The notes: generated from the sequence alone by a model not told the origin. DNA of 64,000 nt from Brasenia schreberi (GCA_036023115.1 JAYKKT010000036.1:6878501-6942500), one strand, 5' to 3'; positions 12,401-24,432 are shown, numbered from the stretch's first letter. Numbers and translations: made by a program.

Positions 12401-14896
12401 ACAGCTCAACTCATTCTCCTCCTGCATAGACCTCGTAAATCAATTCGTCACCCATCACAACAGCCTGCTACGCTCAGCCGTCGATGCCATCAATGCTCCT
12501 CTGCGCCATCCATCACAACTCACCATCCTTGACCTCTATACGCCTCTTGACTCCATTTTTCAGGGTCACAATAGGACGGGTAAGTTCAATTCCATTGCTT
12601 TCTGAATTTCTCTCTCTTCTTGAAAGGAAATTTTAGAGAATTAAAACGACTTAATTCGTAGTAAATTATCCTTTATTACATTCTATGCATATGTATGTCA
12701 TATTAGCCTCACGACTGTTGTTGTTTTAGCCACTGTGGGTCTTGAACCCTCATCAAGAGGTTGAGGGTGATTACATTTATGTACATATCAAATTGTTGGA
12801 GAAATGCAACAAATCTGTGCCTGTTTTCTTTTATTGGCCCAAGTAGTTTTTATTTATTTATGTTGCTCGTCTTTTTGTTTCTTCCCAAGATTCTTTTCCT
12901 TTTCTAGGAGGAAGAAGAATCGAAGCCATCATCCTCTCTTTGGTATTGGTTGAAGTATATGAACTCATAATTGTAAGGTCGAACCTGTAAATCCAGTGAC
13001 AAAATAAGTACCAACATTGAGATTTCATAATTTGACAATAACAACCTCTATCAAACAAAATAAGGTTAAATATAAAATTAATAATGAAAAAGAATTCATG
13101 CACCTAAAAAATCCTTAAAAAAAGAGAAAAACCATGAGCCATTAAGACTAAAGATTTCCACTGTATCAAATCAATGTAGAGGGAAAATGTGATTCTTAAA
13201 ATTAGACAAGTATATAAAACAATATAAAATCGGAGGCTCATTTGAATCATATAGAGAGCAACAACATAAAATCAATGACAGATTTGGTATAGATGCAATA
13301 GGTAGAATGATCGTGTAAAAATTCTTTAATTTATATGAATCCCAAAACGATCTCAAAGCAGGTTGCATCAACAGAACCCTTCAGCAACTCCTAAATTTAC
13401 CCATAGATTTCACCTTCTCAATGGCGGAACACACTTACACCGAGTGGCCACTCCTTTTTCTCTTTCTTTTGTTCTCTCTTACACACCCTGAGGCATCGGC
13501 CTTTTTTCTTGTGCACAAGGCCAACTTCGATGCATTAAATAGTGGGACCCTTGGCTAGATAAGAAGGACATGATGTCCCATCAAACTCCTCCTCTAACCA
13601 AAGGAAACCACAAACTTTGCTTAGAAAAAGAATAGGAGAATTTCATGCATACCAACTTTCTTCAAAATGCATGTTTCTCAATCATAACCATCAACATATT
13701 TGAGGGATTGTCAAACTCCTCTTCCATGATAGATTTGATTTAATGATATCGTCTTTAAGTGAAAAGTAGAGTACTTCACTAGACAAATAGCATTATGATT
13801 ATCATAATATAACACATACCTCAATTACATAAAGTCAAGCTCTTGCATGAACTCTTTCATCCAAAATAACACCTTGTCACCTTCTTTAATTACAATATAT
13901 TTGGCTTCAATATATGATAAATCAATATACTTTTTAAGTCTAGATTGGCAAGAGTGTGTTCCCCTTACAAAGGTAACTAAGTAGCTTAAGGTACACCTAC
14001 AATTATCAAGATTATGTTCTAAATCTAAATATGTGTAGCACAAATTTTAACTTCCCATATGCAAAGTACAATCTTAAACTAGTCCTACCTTTTAGATACT
14101 TCAATATTCACTTTACTACATTCCAATGTTCCTTTCTACGATTAAACAAGATAAGTGGTTAATCAGGTGCTGGCTTTTAAGTACATAAAGATAATAGCAA
14201 ATTCACCTCTAACAATATCTTCTTCTTTAGAAGAGGTGTAATAAAGAGAGTTGTGTAGCATGGTATATATAGCAAGTTGAATATGTTGCTTGTGGTATGG
14301 TTGTGACTAGTGCCATTATATAAACCACAACTTGAAGCTAATGAGTTTGTTGTGATATATATGATAATATGGCAGCCATTAATTTAATGAAAACTAGAAT
14401 AGATAGCTCTAAAAGAAAATATATAATGGTTAAATACCATTATATTATCTATAAGATGTAAAGGAATAAGATTTCACTCGTCTTACATGACGAGTAAGGG
14501 GATATTGAAGGACTTATTCCCCAAGCAAACTAGTTAGGATTCACTGTTGTGATGTGTGTGTTAACGCGCATGCATGCTTACGTTTGGTGTGGGGGGTTTG
14601 CTTTCCAAGTAGGGGTGCTTCATCTGTTGGACTATGTATTTCGTTTGTTTTATTTGTCACATAAATGCTATATATTTGGTGTTTCAGGATTTGTAGATCC
14701 ACTGAAGCCATGTTGCGTAGGAGTGAGCTCGAACATTACTGCTTGCGGAAGCACAGATGAGCATGGGAATCCATTGTACAAAGTGTGCGACAAGCCATCA
14801 GCGTCTTTCTATTGGGATCTTGTGCACCCAACGCAGTCTGGATGGTCTGCCGTCTTCCCCTTCTTCATCCCAGCCCTTAAACAACTATTGTCCTGA
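9490..14896 (+). CDS. GDSL esterase/lipase gene B, complete, five exons
   Basis: Exons 9490-9535, 9646-9834, 10906-11177, 12273-12579 and 14688-14896 join at GT-AG borders to 1023 nt, a 340-residue protein without stops. Residues 1-23 are a hydrophobic signal peptide (MGPWTFLCLSFLLVL...). Block I is FVFGDSAVDTGN with nucleophile Ser37. A NFAYSGTGVF block lies near 105-114. Block III is ASNDY with Asn156; the usual Gly before Asn is Ser here. LEPIGCLP follows, and block V is DLVHPTQSGW with Asp315 and His318. Length and exon layout fit the plant GDSL family of about 340-390 residues, closest in motif style to Arabidopsis At5g03610. Role by family: secreted acyl esterase/lipase; substrate unknown. 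Exon 3 starts at the AG at 10904-10905, not at 10885-10886, because only the former keeps the frame. Confidence 0.93.
9835..10905 (+). other. GDSL B intron 2
   Basis: A 1071-base intron holding SINE-like copy S3 and a ggttc/aaccg-rich stretch near 10580-10700. No other feature was seen. Confidence 0.75.
10272..10388 (+). mobile_element. tRNA-derived SINE-like element S3
   Basis: Begins tgcaccaagactgtttagct, has a tRNA-like tagctcagtcgtgagg region, then B box gagttcgactctc, then ggtgcatgtgtgttatgctt and a short 3' end. The tRNA-like half is better kept than in S1 and S2. It lies in sense orientation in GDSL B intron 2. It does not fold as a complete tRNA and has no clear anticodon arm. Confidence 0.65.
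11178..12272 (+). other. GDSL B intron 3
   Basis: An AT-rich intron with short (TC)n and (AT)n runs at about 11837-11872 and 11935-11962. No gene or element was recognised. Confidence 0.7.
13800..14145 (-). mobile_element. Ty1/copia RNase H fragment, antisense
   Basis: The minus strand translates from about 14135 through RKEHWNVVK, (L)KYLKG to an RNase H tail with QSRLKKYIDLSYIEAKYI and LFWMKEFMQELDF (13825-14043). This is the order KEHW...RYLKGT...QSRLQK.ALSTTEAEY known in copia Pol. Stops break it. The remnant lies in GDSL B intron 4. Confidence 0.8.
14150..14440 (+). mobile_element. Ty1/copia 3' fragment, sense, next to an antisense one
   Basis: Matches 16,880-17,165, with shared blocks such as aaagataatagcaa and cacctctaacaatatctt, and the same following sequence up to ctagaatagatagct. 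With the antisense fragment just left of it, it forms a back-to-back pair of copia pieces. Confidence 0.72.
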
Positions 14897-15550
14897 AGGA
14901 GATGATGAAATGCTAAGTAAATCTTTCTGCCGTTTAATAAGATATATGTGAGAACAAATAAGTTGATCGATCACTTGAATTTCTGCGGGTATTATTACTT
15001 TAAATGATGAAATTCTTGTTGACTTATGACCAATGGCACTTCCAAAAGTGCATACAGAGAAGTTTTTCTTCGTTATTGCTATTATATGCACTTCATGTGA
15101 AAGTTAAAACTTTGGTAGGTAATTAGGGCTGGGAAACAAACCCAGTTGCTCGTGGTAATACGCCTCCGTTCAGCTAATTATATTAATCTCGTTGGTGATC
15201 TTGAAGTCTATTTAGAATGAACACGAACAAAGACTGCTTGGTTCATTACGTCTCGTGTGGTCGAGCTGAACACAGTGATCGGCGAAGCTTGTTTGGTTCA
15301 GTTCGGCTCGTATAAGCTCGATTAAATTTCCATAAACTGGTTAGATATACAATAACATTTCCAATGCCAGTTAGTTAAACCAGTTATGACGATCAGTCAT
15401 TTAACGCAGTGGAGTTATATATATATAAAAGGAACCGATTATTATGATGATCAGCAATGTCACTATCTGCATCGGTTAAAAGTTTATGTTGGTAAACCGC
15501 CTGATTGCTTTACATGAATAAGAATTATTCTGTTTTTTCTCTATCAGTTT
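14897..15550. other. 3' region of GDSL B and intergenic DNA
   Basis: The likely 3' UTR is followed by a cggttcggctcg-type stretch near 15,240-15,320. No gene was recognised. Confidence 0.5.
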
Positions 15551-15650
15551 ATTTGGGAGGCCGAAGCATAGCACCACACATTCGTGGGCACCCTGGGAAT
15601 CGAACTCCTCACCTGCGCAGCGGAAGACAGAGAGACGACGCTATACGTGC
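15551..15650 (-). mobile_element. tRNA-derived SINE-like element, antisense copy S4
   Basis: On the minus strand: B box ggagttcgattccc, then a body ending in gctatgcttcggcctccc. It is the same family as S1 and S2 by the gcttcggcctcc 3' motif. Confidence 0.65.
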
Positions 15651-16109
15651 AAATTTTTTTGTATAATTTCTACTTGTAAGGTTATTTGCTGTACCCAACT
15701 CACCTGAAAAGTAGAAAGCGGATGATATAATTTAGGTATTCGAAGAGTATAAATTGCTAACAGTAAAATATGAAACAACTTCTGAATTACATGTTCAATT
15801 ACCTTGCATTTGTCAATAGAAAGATATTCAAACCTATGCAAAACCCAACCATGTTAAATGGCCTACCCTGGTCTTGAAAGAGGTTTACTGCTACTCTTAA
15901 AATAAACTGAAAAAACATAGTTCTTAACGAGCTCCTTTTAAAACTTGCTATTGAATAGGAACACATTAAGGACTTTTGAAAAGAGGAAATAGACTATATG
16001 TTCCCTCGTACCGAAATTTTATATCCATTAGGATTATACTAGCAATAGTAGCATATTATTACCTTGACTTACATCAATTAGATTGTAAAGACTTTTCTTT
16101 TAAAAGGTG
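15651..16109. other. Intergenic sequence, nothing recognised
   Basis: AT-rich without coding signals. It may belong to the copia remnant that follows. Confidence 0.5.
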
Positions 16110-17165
16110 ACTCAAGGAAACCATTTATATGAAACAACTCAAAGGTTATATTGTTAAAGGCTATGAAGATATAGTATACTAGTTGAGAAAATTTGTTTAT
16201 AGTCTAAAGCAGTCACCTCACTGTGGTACTTGGCATTCTCAAAATTCCATTGTAAAACTTGAAGTTGTTACATATGAGCTCGATCATTGTATATATGTTT
16301 AAAAACATTGGGAGCCAATTTATGATCCTATCTTTATATGTGGATGATATTATCTTGACAAAATATAATAATGATATGATTATAAAAATTAAGTCATAAT
16401 TGAAATTTAAGTTTGCAATAAAGCATATGAAGGAAGCTTCATAAGTCCTTTCAATAAAGGTTACTCAAATTAGAATATCAAGACTTATGTCTAAGTTAAA
16501 AAAAATGCATTGCTCAAGAAGTGTAGAATGAGAAACTATGAATGATGAGTACTCGAAGTATAGAATGAGAAACTATGAATGATGAGTACTCCTACTGCTA
16601 AAGGAGTAAAAGTGATTATCTTGGTGATGGAAAAGAAAAGTTAAATGTCCCTAGGCGAGTATTACAAACATAAGTTCTACAAACCATAAGTATTGTTGGT
16701 TGATAGATGTATGCTATGTTTTGTATAAGATATAATATCATCTTTATTATTGTCTTGTAAGTAGATCTTAAAGTAATCTTAGGTGACAATGTTCAATTAT
16801 TGTCAAAAGAATGTTTAGATATCTAAAAAAGACAAGACATTAAAATTACACTATTAGGTAAATGAATTAAAGGTACCTGGTTAATCAAATGTTGACTTTA
16901 CAATAACTAAAGATAATAGCAAGTCCACCTCTAACAATATCTTCTCTTAAGAGGAAGTTGAATGAAAAGGTTTGTGTAGGATTGTATATAAAAACATTGA
17001 ATATATTGCTTGCAGTATTGCCAGGAATAGTACCATTGAGATAAAGTGCTTCATATGTGACTGGAAGCTTGATGAAGTCAATGAGCTTGTTGTGATATAT
17101 TCTATAATATGGTATCCATGATTTTACTAAGAGCTAGAATAGATAGCTAAATTAGAGAAACATAT
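16110..17165 (+). mobile_element. Ty1/copia reverse transcriptase to RNase H remnant
   Basis: Plus-strand pieces in order: KGYEDIVY, a YSLKQSP block (from YGLKQSPR), LSLYVDDI (copia RT active site, near 16,335-16,360), KIKS..FKFAIKHMKEAS (from the EMKDLGEA region), RYLKK near 16,820, then KDNSKSTSNN. Several frameshifts and stops. A 38-bp tandem duplication at about 16,519-16,594 lies within it. Confidence 0.82.
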
Positions 17166-17264
17166 AACGGAATTTTATATCTTATATCCCAATTTAGGAC
17201 ATGAATAACATATCTCTTCTCTAAGTGGATATGTTTAGACTAGTTCTACGAGCAAACAAGAGCT

Positions 17265-17301
<37 letters not shown>
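17265..17301. repeat. (AT)n microsatellite
   Basis: About 18 AT units between the copia remnant and the first FAR flank copy. Confidence 0.95.
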
Positions 17302-17304
<3 letters not shown>

Positions 17305-17339
17305 GTTATCCTGGGAAACGTATTTGACATAGCACACTA

Positions 17340-18608
17340 CTTAACAAGAATTGGGCAGAAAATCAGTCGAAATAGGATAAGGTTGAACTGGACCCAAAAC
17401 CAAAACCAAACTAGGGACCCATCAGTTCGGTTTCAGTTGCACCTTCAGTGAAACTGGAACCGTTCTTTTTTCATGGCTGTTGAAGGTTTGAGACTCAAAC
17501 CGAGACTGGAACCAGAACCAAAATTGTTCCAGTTCAGTTCCTGGATTACTACAATTGGTGTTTGGACCCAAACCAAAACCAAACATTTCTGTCTACAAGC
17601 TAGAGGTAGATATGTCCGGTTCGAAACTTGACCGCGATTCAACCTAGAACCAAATCAGGTTGGGGACCAAATGGAACCACAACAAGGATGGTCTTCGATG
17701 GCGAATTCATCCTTTTCTTATTATTTTTTCATTTTTTTGAACTTTCTTTATAATTTTGATGGTTTTAGATGGTTCTGGACTCATGTTCTGGTTACTTGAT
17801 TTCGGGAGAATTGGAATGGTTGATTTGAACAGGAACCAGTCATGTCTATCTACGTCGTAGCTCGGAATATAAGAACTATTCTACACATGTCTAGGTTGAA
17901 CCTGTAAACAGGTGAAATCGGACCTGGAACATTAACCAAACTGGGGGTTCCATAGTTTGGTTCAGGCTCCGCCTTTCATGGAACCAAAACAGGAACAAGT
18001 GCTTCTTCTCATGGGGCGGAAAGTGGAGATCACTCATAATGCATTGTAAGGCAGGGGACTCAAAAATAATACAGTGGAAGGAGGATGAAGATGGGAAGCC
18101 CCAATGCTCATGAAATCACCCAGTACTTGTGAACGTCGGATCGACGTCCTCTGTTTACTATTCTGAAATGTCTGACCGTTTGCTCCTGTCTTTTATCGCA
18201 ACGAAACGGTTCAAGTGTCCCAAATAACAATAAATAACGCAGCGATCGCTGACAAGAACAAGATATATATATAAACTAAGTTCAATCAAATCGACCTGAT
18301 ACAATGACAGATGACTAACAGTATTAAGGAAAAGTTCCTCGGAATCTTGGTGAAAGAAACTTTAAAAAATTAGTGAAATTCTTCGCAATGAACACACCAT
18401 TTCAAGCTAAAACAGAGTACGAGATACAGATAATGAACTAGCTAATTATCTTCAAGTGTTCTCCTGACACTGGCTGAGATATTTCTGTTTTGCTTCATGC
18501 AGTTCCATGCGTGTCTGACAAATTCCTTACGGAAATGGATACAAACGAATTGTTCTCATTCACCTGCACTTCGAAAAAGAGACTTAAAAGACTGTAAAGT
18601 CTTCTGCA
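17340..18608 (-). repeat. FAR 3' flank repeat, copy F1
   Basis: Non-coding DNA that recurs beside the FAR copies: the left part is rich in aaccaaaacc/ggttcc words, the middle contains gaaagtggagatcactcata, and the right part has aaggaaaagttcctcgg. Related copies lie near 30.1, 35.3, 45.2, 48.9 and 62.3 kb. A short plus-strand frame in it (near 18,040-18,228) has a TGA stop in this copy. Confidence 0.85.
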
Positions 18609-20552
18609 TCATTTCAGTGAATATCTCACAAGTCCGGGGTAAAAGATGCTCATGCAGTATTCTTCCCATTTGACGCACTTGGGATCAAAGCTGAACATCG
18701 CCTCCTCGGCGACACTGAACGATTTTATGGCCATTCTCAACTTATCACTGTTCTTATCATCGAAGCTGTAAAACAAAACATGCAGATATAATTGTATATC
18801 TTACTCGCAAACTTTTAAGAACAAGTGCAACAACTGTACGCATGTCAGTTTGATTTATAGATACCTCTATTAAACAATAACTGCCAATTTATAAAAGGAT
18901 GTCGTCTTGAGATGATCAATGAGCTGATCTGGTTTCAACGAGACAGAATAGTGAAGAGGAATACATAGGCCCATCAAGCTATGAGCTCTAATGGGACAAT
19001 ATGATAACTCCACTTAATAAAGACTTCATATTAAATTATGCCGCATGGTATGTCGTGCTCTCTGTTCATAAGCGAATCCATACTTAATAGCCTTAAATGA
19101 ACTTGGCAAATTCGACATGTTTGTGCGTGTGCGTGTGTGTGTGTGAGAGAGAGAGAGAGACCTTCCATCAAAAAAGAAGTAGGCTTCGTAGAGCCCAGCC
19201 AAGTACATGATAAAATTGTATTTCCTTGTCAGCTCATCGCACAGTTGCCCACACATATTGAACAGAGCGAGGTTTGCCAGCTTCAATCCCTGAATAAACC
19301 ATTGAAACTTCTTCACTAAACTCGCTCAAAGGAAAAACGCTAAAAAGAAAAATCAAAATGAAATCAATCGTAGAAAAGTATTACAAAACACAGACAGCTG
19401 ATGGATCAAGAGCATCTGAATTGGTCTATGTAGTTACAACCTTGACGAATTACCTTCAAGGGAAAGTTATAGCGGAGGCTCATGTAATTCCGGAAACTGG
19501 CCATGCTGCTATAGAGGAAGAGCTTAGGAACCCTAATGACATTTCCATCCTTCCCTTTCAATGGTTTGCTTGAGAAATAGCGGAAAGCGCAATCAGCAAG
19601 GATTGAAGTAGTCAACGGATTTTGGCAGCTGGATCAAACATGGTAGATGAACTCTCCTGATTGACGTGAATGTACCGCCATGGAAACCACCATGGCGTTC
19701 ACCACCATATCCGCAGGGATCTGCGAAACGTTGCACATTGATTTTAATATTCCATATTAATGTTCCAACTTTTTAATTTTGTTTTCTGGGAAGAAGTACT
19801 GCTGCAATGCCATTCAGTATGTCGATTTACTGCATCACCTACTATATTATTACTAAACCGCCGCTGCACCCAATCCATGCTTGAACTCATTGTCTCAAGT
19901 TTACTGGTAATCCTCTATTTCGGTCGATCGTAATTAGTGGAATTATATTTTAATCAATTAGGGAAGAAATGGGGATTTCTGCACAACTGGCGATGAAGAT
20001 AAGACTCAACTTGGGCAAGGTCCAAGACCATAGGGATGGGAGTTGGCTGCTGTGCGTACCAAGTTCACTGAAGCAAAAGAAATTAAACCAAGCAGGTCGC
20101 GTAAGCAAATTACCACATCCATAGGGAGGTGGGGGTTTGCGGGGAAACATTTCAATCTCCCTTTGCCGTAGCTCATGATTACGCTACCTGCGGTTCTGCA
20201 TATCAAGAAACCATAGCATACAGATTAACATTGCGGTTTAAATTAGCTCGGTTGAGAAAACAATTATCTGACAAAGTACTGGAAAATAGTTCATTTGTTT
20301 CTCCACCGGAAAGTCTCCCAATACATCAATTCTATATTATGTAAAGTGAGAGAGCATGATTTTTACCTGAATCCTTCGACCCAACCGGGGAAAGGATCAG
20401 CTAAAGTTGCCTCAATTATGGTCGGGCGTATAATCACCACCGGCAACGGTTTTCTGGATTGTCCGATCAGCATTTCTCCCATGGCCTTGGTGAATGCATA
20501 TGCATTGGGCCAACCTAAAAGCCTCGCCCTATACAAATGCAACCAAATACTC

Positions 20553-20554
<2 letters not shown>

Positions 20555-20586
<32 letters not shown>

Positions 20587-20608
20587 ATACATACATATAT
20601 ATATATAT

Positions 20609-20673
<65 letters not shown>

Positions 20674-20771
20674 CATATATATATATATACATACATATAT
20701 ATATATATATATACATACATATATATATATATACATACATATATATATATATATATACATACATATATATA
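20555..20771. repeat. Expanded (AT)n/(ACAT)n tract in FAR a1 intron
   Basis: About 217 bases of TA repeat broken by periodic acatacat units. The same intron has about 350 bases in the a1b copy but only some 19 in a2 and about 10 in a3. Confidence 0.97.
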
Positions 20772-21110
20772 CGACAAATAAAGGCCGACTTGATTGATAG
20801 TTTCATACATATTCATCAATCAAGGTGCATATCTCAGCTATTTGATTGGAATGTGAACATAATTTCAAGGTGCTTTCTCACTCGAATGCAAAAGTGATAA
20901 TGTAGAGGTTCGGTTACCTTTTGAGACCGAATTCCTTCATGGCAGCGGTTTCTGCTTTGTCTCCAACGCACATATTTTGTAGCTGCTGAAGCTCTTCTTC
21001 TGCAAGCCGTAGCTCTTCTTCTATGTCCACCTTATGATTTCCTTATGGCGTCTCTCCCATCTGAAGCGACTTCTCTAGCATTACACCGGATCTTGATCCG
21101 CAAACGTATG

Positions 21111-21997
21111 CTGCCAAATATTCACGAAACCGAAGGATCACATTAATCGCCGGAGTTGATTAACTTTGATAGGTATTAAATACTCGACCTCAAGGATGGG
21201 ATTGGTCATAAAGATCAAGGTGGCAGCTTTTGTTTCAACATTTTGAACAATGTTAGCGTATCTATGATTCATGGGTGGCAGTGTTAGTCATACGGGGTAT
21301 ACATACTGATACGGACAAGCGTATAATACACCTGATATGTTTGGGTATGAGTTTTCAAAAATTTCAGATTTTGGATACGCTTCGGTGAGCATAACGCTAA
21401 CCATACCTAAAGTTTTCTACAGTTGTTTCATAATTAGGTGCAGTTCGACCCTCACCAATAAGGGTTGATTTGATCCAAAAAACCAAAAAAAAGTCCTAAG
21501 TATTACTCGCCTATGCGTCTGATGCCTACCAATTTCGTCTTTTCTGTTGCTTGCCTTTGGTCCTTCGTCTACCTCAATCTATGGTGCCTCTTTCGTTTGG
21601 TAAGAACTCTGTCTGCCGAATGTAATTAGGATCGATTCATGATTTCGGCGATCTTTATTTCTTGTTGGAGTTATGTATAATGTTAACACATGCGTTTCAA
21701 TGTAATCTCTTCTTATATTGTGTATGTTTAATCTTCTGCAGTCTCAATTTCTTATGTATATTGATTGGATCTTATACTCACTACTACTGTTGCTCGTTCA
21801 GGCTCAACCGTTATTTTCTTGGTGCAATAAAATTACTCATCTTTTTGTGAAAACACTTAAATTTCTTTAAGTCAAGTTTAAGCTAGACACGTAAGAGAGG
21901 TGGGGAGGATCCACTTTTCTTATATATATACATATATTTTTTTTTTCAAAAGATCATCATATCTCATAAATTATATGGGATACCAGTACCATATCAA
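21111..21997. other. FAR a1 intron sequence left of the LINE
   Basis: Shared with the a1b, a2 and a3 copies. It contains a short ggtgcagttcgaccctcacc word reminiscent of a pol III B box, without the rest of a SINE. No exon was recognised. Confidence 0.55.
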
Positions 21998-23590
21998 ATA
22001 CAATAACAGCTAAGCCTTTTTCCATACTAGACGGGGTCAGCTACATGGATCCTTTTTTTCCACGCAGCCCTATCATGTCCCACATTAGCAGTTAACTTAA
22101 CATAAGCTACATCATTCTTAATTGTTTCTTTCCAACACTTTTGTGGCCGTCCTCTACCTACCTGTTTTAATACTTTCAAAATCTAGTTTTTTATACCTTC
22201 TTACATACGCATCTTTTGAACTTCTTTCTACATGTACAAACCATGTTAAACAATGTTCTCTCATTTTATCCTCTATTCGTGTCACTCCCAATTTATTTCT
22301 AATAACCTCATTGTGTTTACGATCTTTTCCTATATAACCACTCATCCATCTCAACATCTTTATTTTTGTCACATACATCTTTTGTATATGTTGATAAATA
22401 ACTGCTCAACACTCAAAATCATAAAACATGACAGGTCTAACTGTTGTTCTATAATATTTACCTTTTAACTTTTATGGTATCTTCTAATAAAAAAGAATAC
22501 CTCATGGTCCTCTCCATTTTAACCAATGAGCATTAATTTTATGTGTAACATATCTATCAATTCTTTCATCACTATGAAAAATTGATATCTTAGGTATTTA
22601 AAACTTTCCTTTTGAGGGCTGCATTGTGTGCTTTTACTTTCTAAGTTTTCTCCATATATTTCCAATTTTGTATTAACTTTTTCCTTATACTACTCCACTA
22701 ACACAATGTGATCTGCAAATAACATACACCAAGATACTTCATCTTGAATATGCTTTGTTAAGTATGGACTTAAAGTTGATCCTTGAAGTAACCCCATATT
22801 AACTTCAAAGAAGTTTGTCATTCCTTAATGAGTCCTTACACATAGTTTTGCACGATCGTACATGTCTCTTATAAGGTTTATGTATTTCAGTGGGATACTT
22901 TTTTTTAAGGTTCTTAAAAGAACCTCCCTCACTAATCTATCATAAGCTTTTTATAGATCAATAAATATCATGTGAAAGTCTTTGTTTTTTAGTCTAAAAT
23001 ATTCAATAAGACATCTCAAAAGGTGAATCGGTTTAATAGTAGATATGCTAAACAGATCATCTCCCCTTGTGGAATCTTTAAATTGTCTTAGCTAACTCCT
23101 CTAAGAAATCATTCTTTATACTATCTTCTAGTCTTACTTGGGGTGCATAAGTACAAACTATATTCAAAACCTCTACTCCTACCACTAATTTCAACGTCAT
23201 GATTCGGTCACCATATCGTTGTATGTCTACTAAACAATCCTTTAAATATTTATTTATGACGATATCTACTCCGTTTCAAGCCTTTTCCTTTCAAGAGTAC
23301 TATAATTTAAAACATTTATCATCAGTCTCTTTTGCTTTTTGTCGAACCCATTTTGTCTCTTGTAAAAATAAGACAAGAATCTTTTTCCGAATCATAGTAT
23401 CTACCACCTCCATTCGCTTACCGGACAATGTTTCGATATTCTAAGAACCAATACTATGTATAATCCATGGTATAAAAATCCGATAAAGTTTTATGCTGAC
23501 TATGAGAAGCCTAACTTAACCCTCCTCCTTTATCCGGGCTTCTGACCGGCCATGCAAGAGTGATCCCTTATGTGGGCGGAGTTCCAATAC
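21998..23590 (-). mobile_element. RTE-type LINE, degenerate, internally deleted (L3)
   Basis: The plus strand starts with agctaagcctttttccatac (reverse complement of the element's 3' end), runs through C-terminal and RT remnants, jumps to the endonuclease region near 23,060, and ends in a 5'-leader-like segment (ggcttctgaccggccatgca, about 23,535-23,590). The gap removes much of the region between endonuclease and RT. It lies in an intron of FAR a1 and on the same strand. Confidence 0.83.
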
Positions 23591-24220
23591 CATATCCATG
23601 AATCATGAGAAAAGGCATCAAACTTGGTTTCTAATCATGCTCATCCTTATTATTATTATTATTATTTTCTTTACAAGTTAAATTAAGGATCTAAGTGATA
23701 TGTGGGTAACCTAGCTAGATGATATCCGTATATCCATAAAAGTTGGTTTCAAGTTGTTCATTAAATTTTAAATGGCTTGATTGAAATTTAGATATGGGAC
23801 TTGGGAACTCTAGAATTGATTGTTTGGCAAATCCAATTATATATCGATCTATGTTAAATGTTTCGATTTTAGTTATTAGAAAGTCTACCGTGTAATCATT
23901 TGAGATGATGTTGAACCCTATGCTTCGAGTGCTATGCTGGATGGGTTAAAGGCATGTTGTTGATCGTCCAGTGAGGCCAGCAGTTCATGGGTCGTCTACA
24001 TATACCAATGCTGGATGGGTTAAAGGGATGTTGTTGAAACGTGCAAAAACATCTCCAGCTTCTCACACTTATGGGCGAAGTCTAGTACCCCACGAGCACC
24101 TAAGTCATTGACGTTGAGTGCTATGTCATACCTGCAGCATGATTCCGCAAATCACTTCACAAAATTCACTCTCAATTCACAAATTTCTGCCATAAACCAC
24201 AACCCTTTTTGATGATTTAG

Positions 24221-24223
24221 TAT
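24221..24223. other. Tandem-duplication junction with TAT microhomology
   Basis: Left of here the sequence matches the FAR intron at 42.51 kb (gatgatttagtatt); right of here it matches the small FAR intron at 20.53 kb (tatacaaatgcaaccaaata). The two share TAT at the join, so a segment beginning at 20,530 was duplicated to the right. Confidence 0.85.
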
Positions 24224-24243
24224 ACAAATGCAACCAAATACTC

Positions 24244-24314
<71 letters not shown>

Positions 24315-24329
24315 CATATATATATATAC

Positions 24330-24360
<31 letters not shown>

Positions 24361-24401
24361 CATACATATATATATATATATACATACATATATATATATA
24401 T

Positions 24402-24432
<31 letters not shown>

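Larger units (their letters stand above)
12580..14687 (+). other. GDSL B intron 4
   Basis: A 2108-base intron. Its right half (13.7-14.45 kb) is made of Ty1/copia remnants listed separately; the left half shows nothing recognisable. Confidence 0.75.
18609..24131 (-). pseudogene. Fatty acyl-CoA reductase a1, multi-exon pseudogene
   Basis: Family role: NADPH-dependent reduction of fatty acyl-CoA or -ACP to primary alcohol (wax, suberin, sporopollenin). Exons in gene order: about 24,131-24,031 (YDIALNVN.LGARG); 21,110-20,918 (YVCGSRSG...FGLKR); 20,528-20,367 ([18 protein letters not shown], with the YxxxK catalytic motif); 20,195-20,114 (SYGKGRLKCF); 19,720-19,454 (IPADMVVNAM); 19,289-19,162 (LTRKYNF..YLAGLYE); 18,765-18,609 (FDDKNSDKLR to the stop). 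The last three form the C-terminal FAR/male-sterility-type domain. Breaks: TAA at 21,043-21,045, TGA at 19,634-19,636 (Gly codon in a2 and a3), and the donor of the first listed exon is gone. N-terminal Rossmann exons are absent. A LINE and a 220-base (AT)n tract lie in its introns. Confidence 0.87.

Noticed and set aside
20494..20819. Long Tyr/Ile/His-rich open frames on both strands over 20.5-20.8 kb and 24.2-24.7 kb
   Set aside because: They are translations of (AT)n and (ACAT)n microsatellites, present in several frames and both strands at once, inside a FAR intron.
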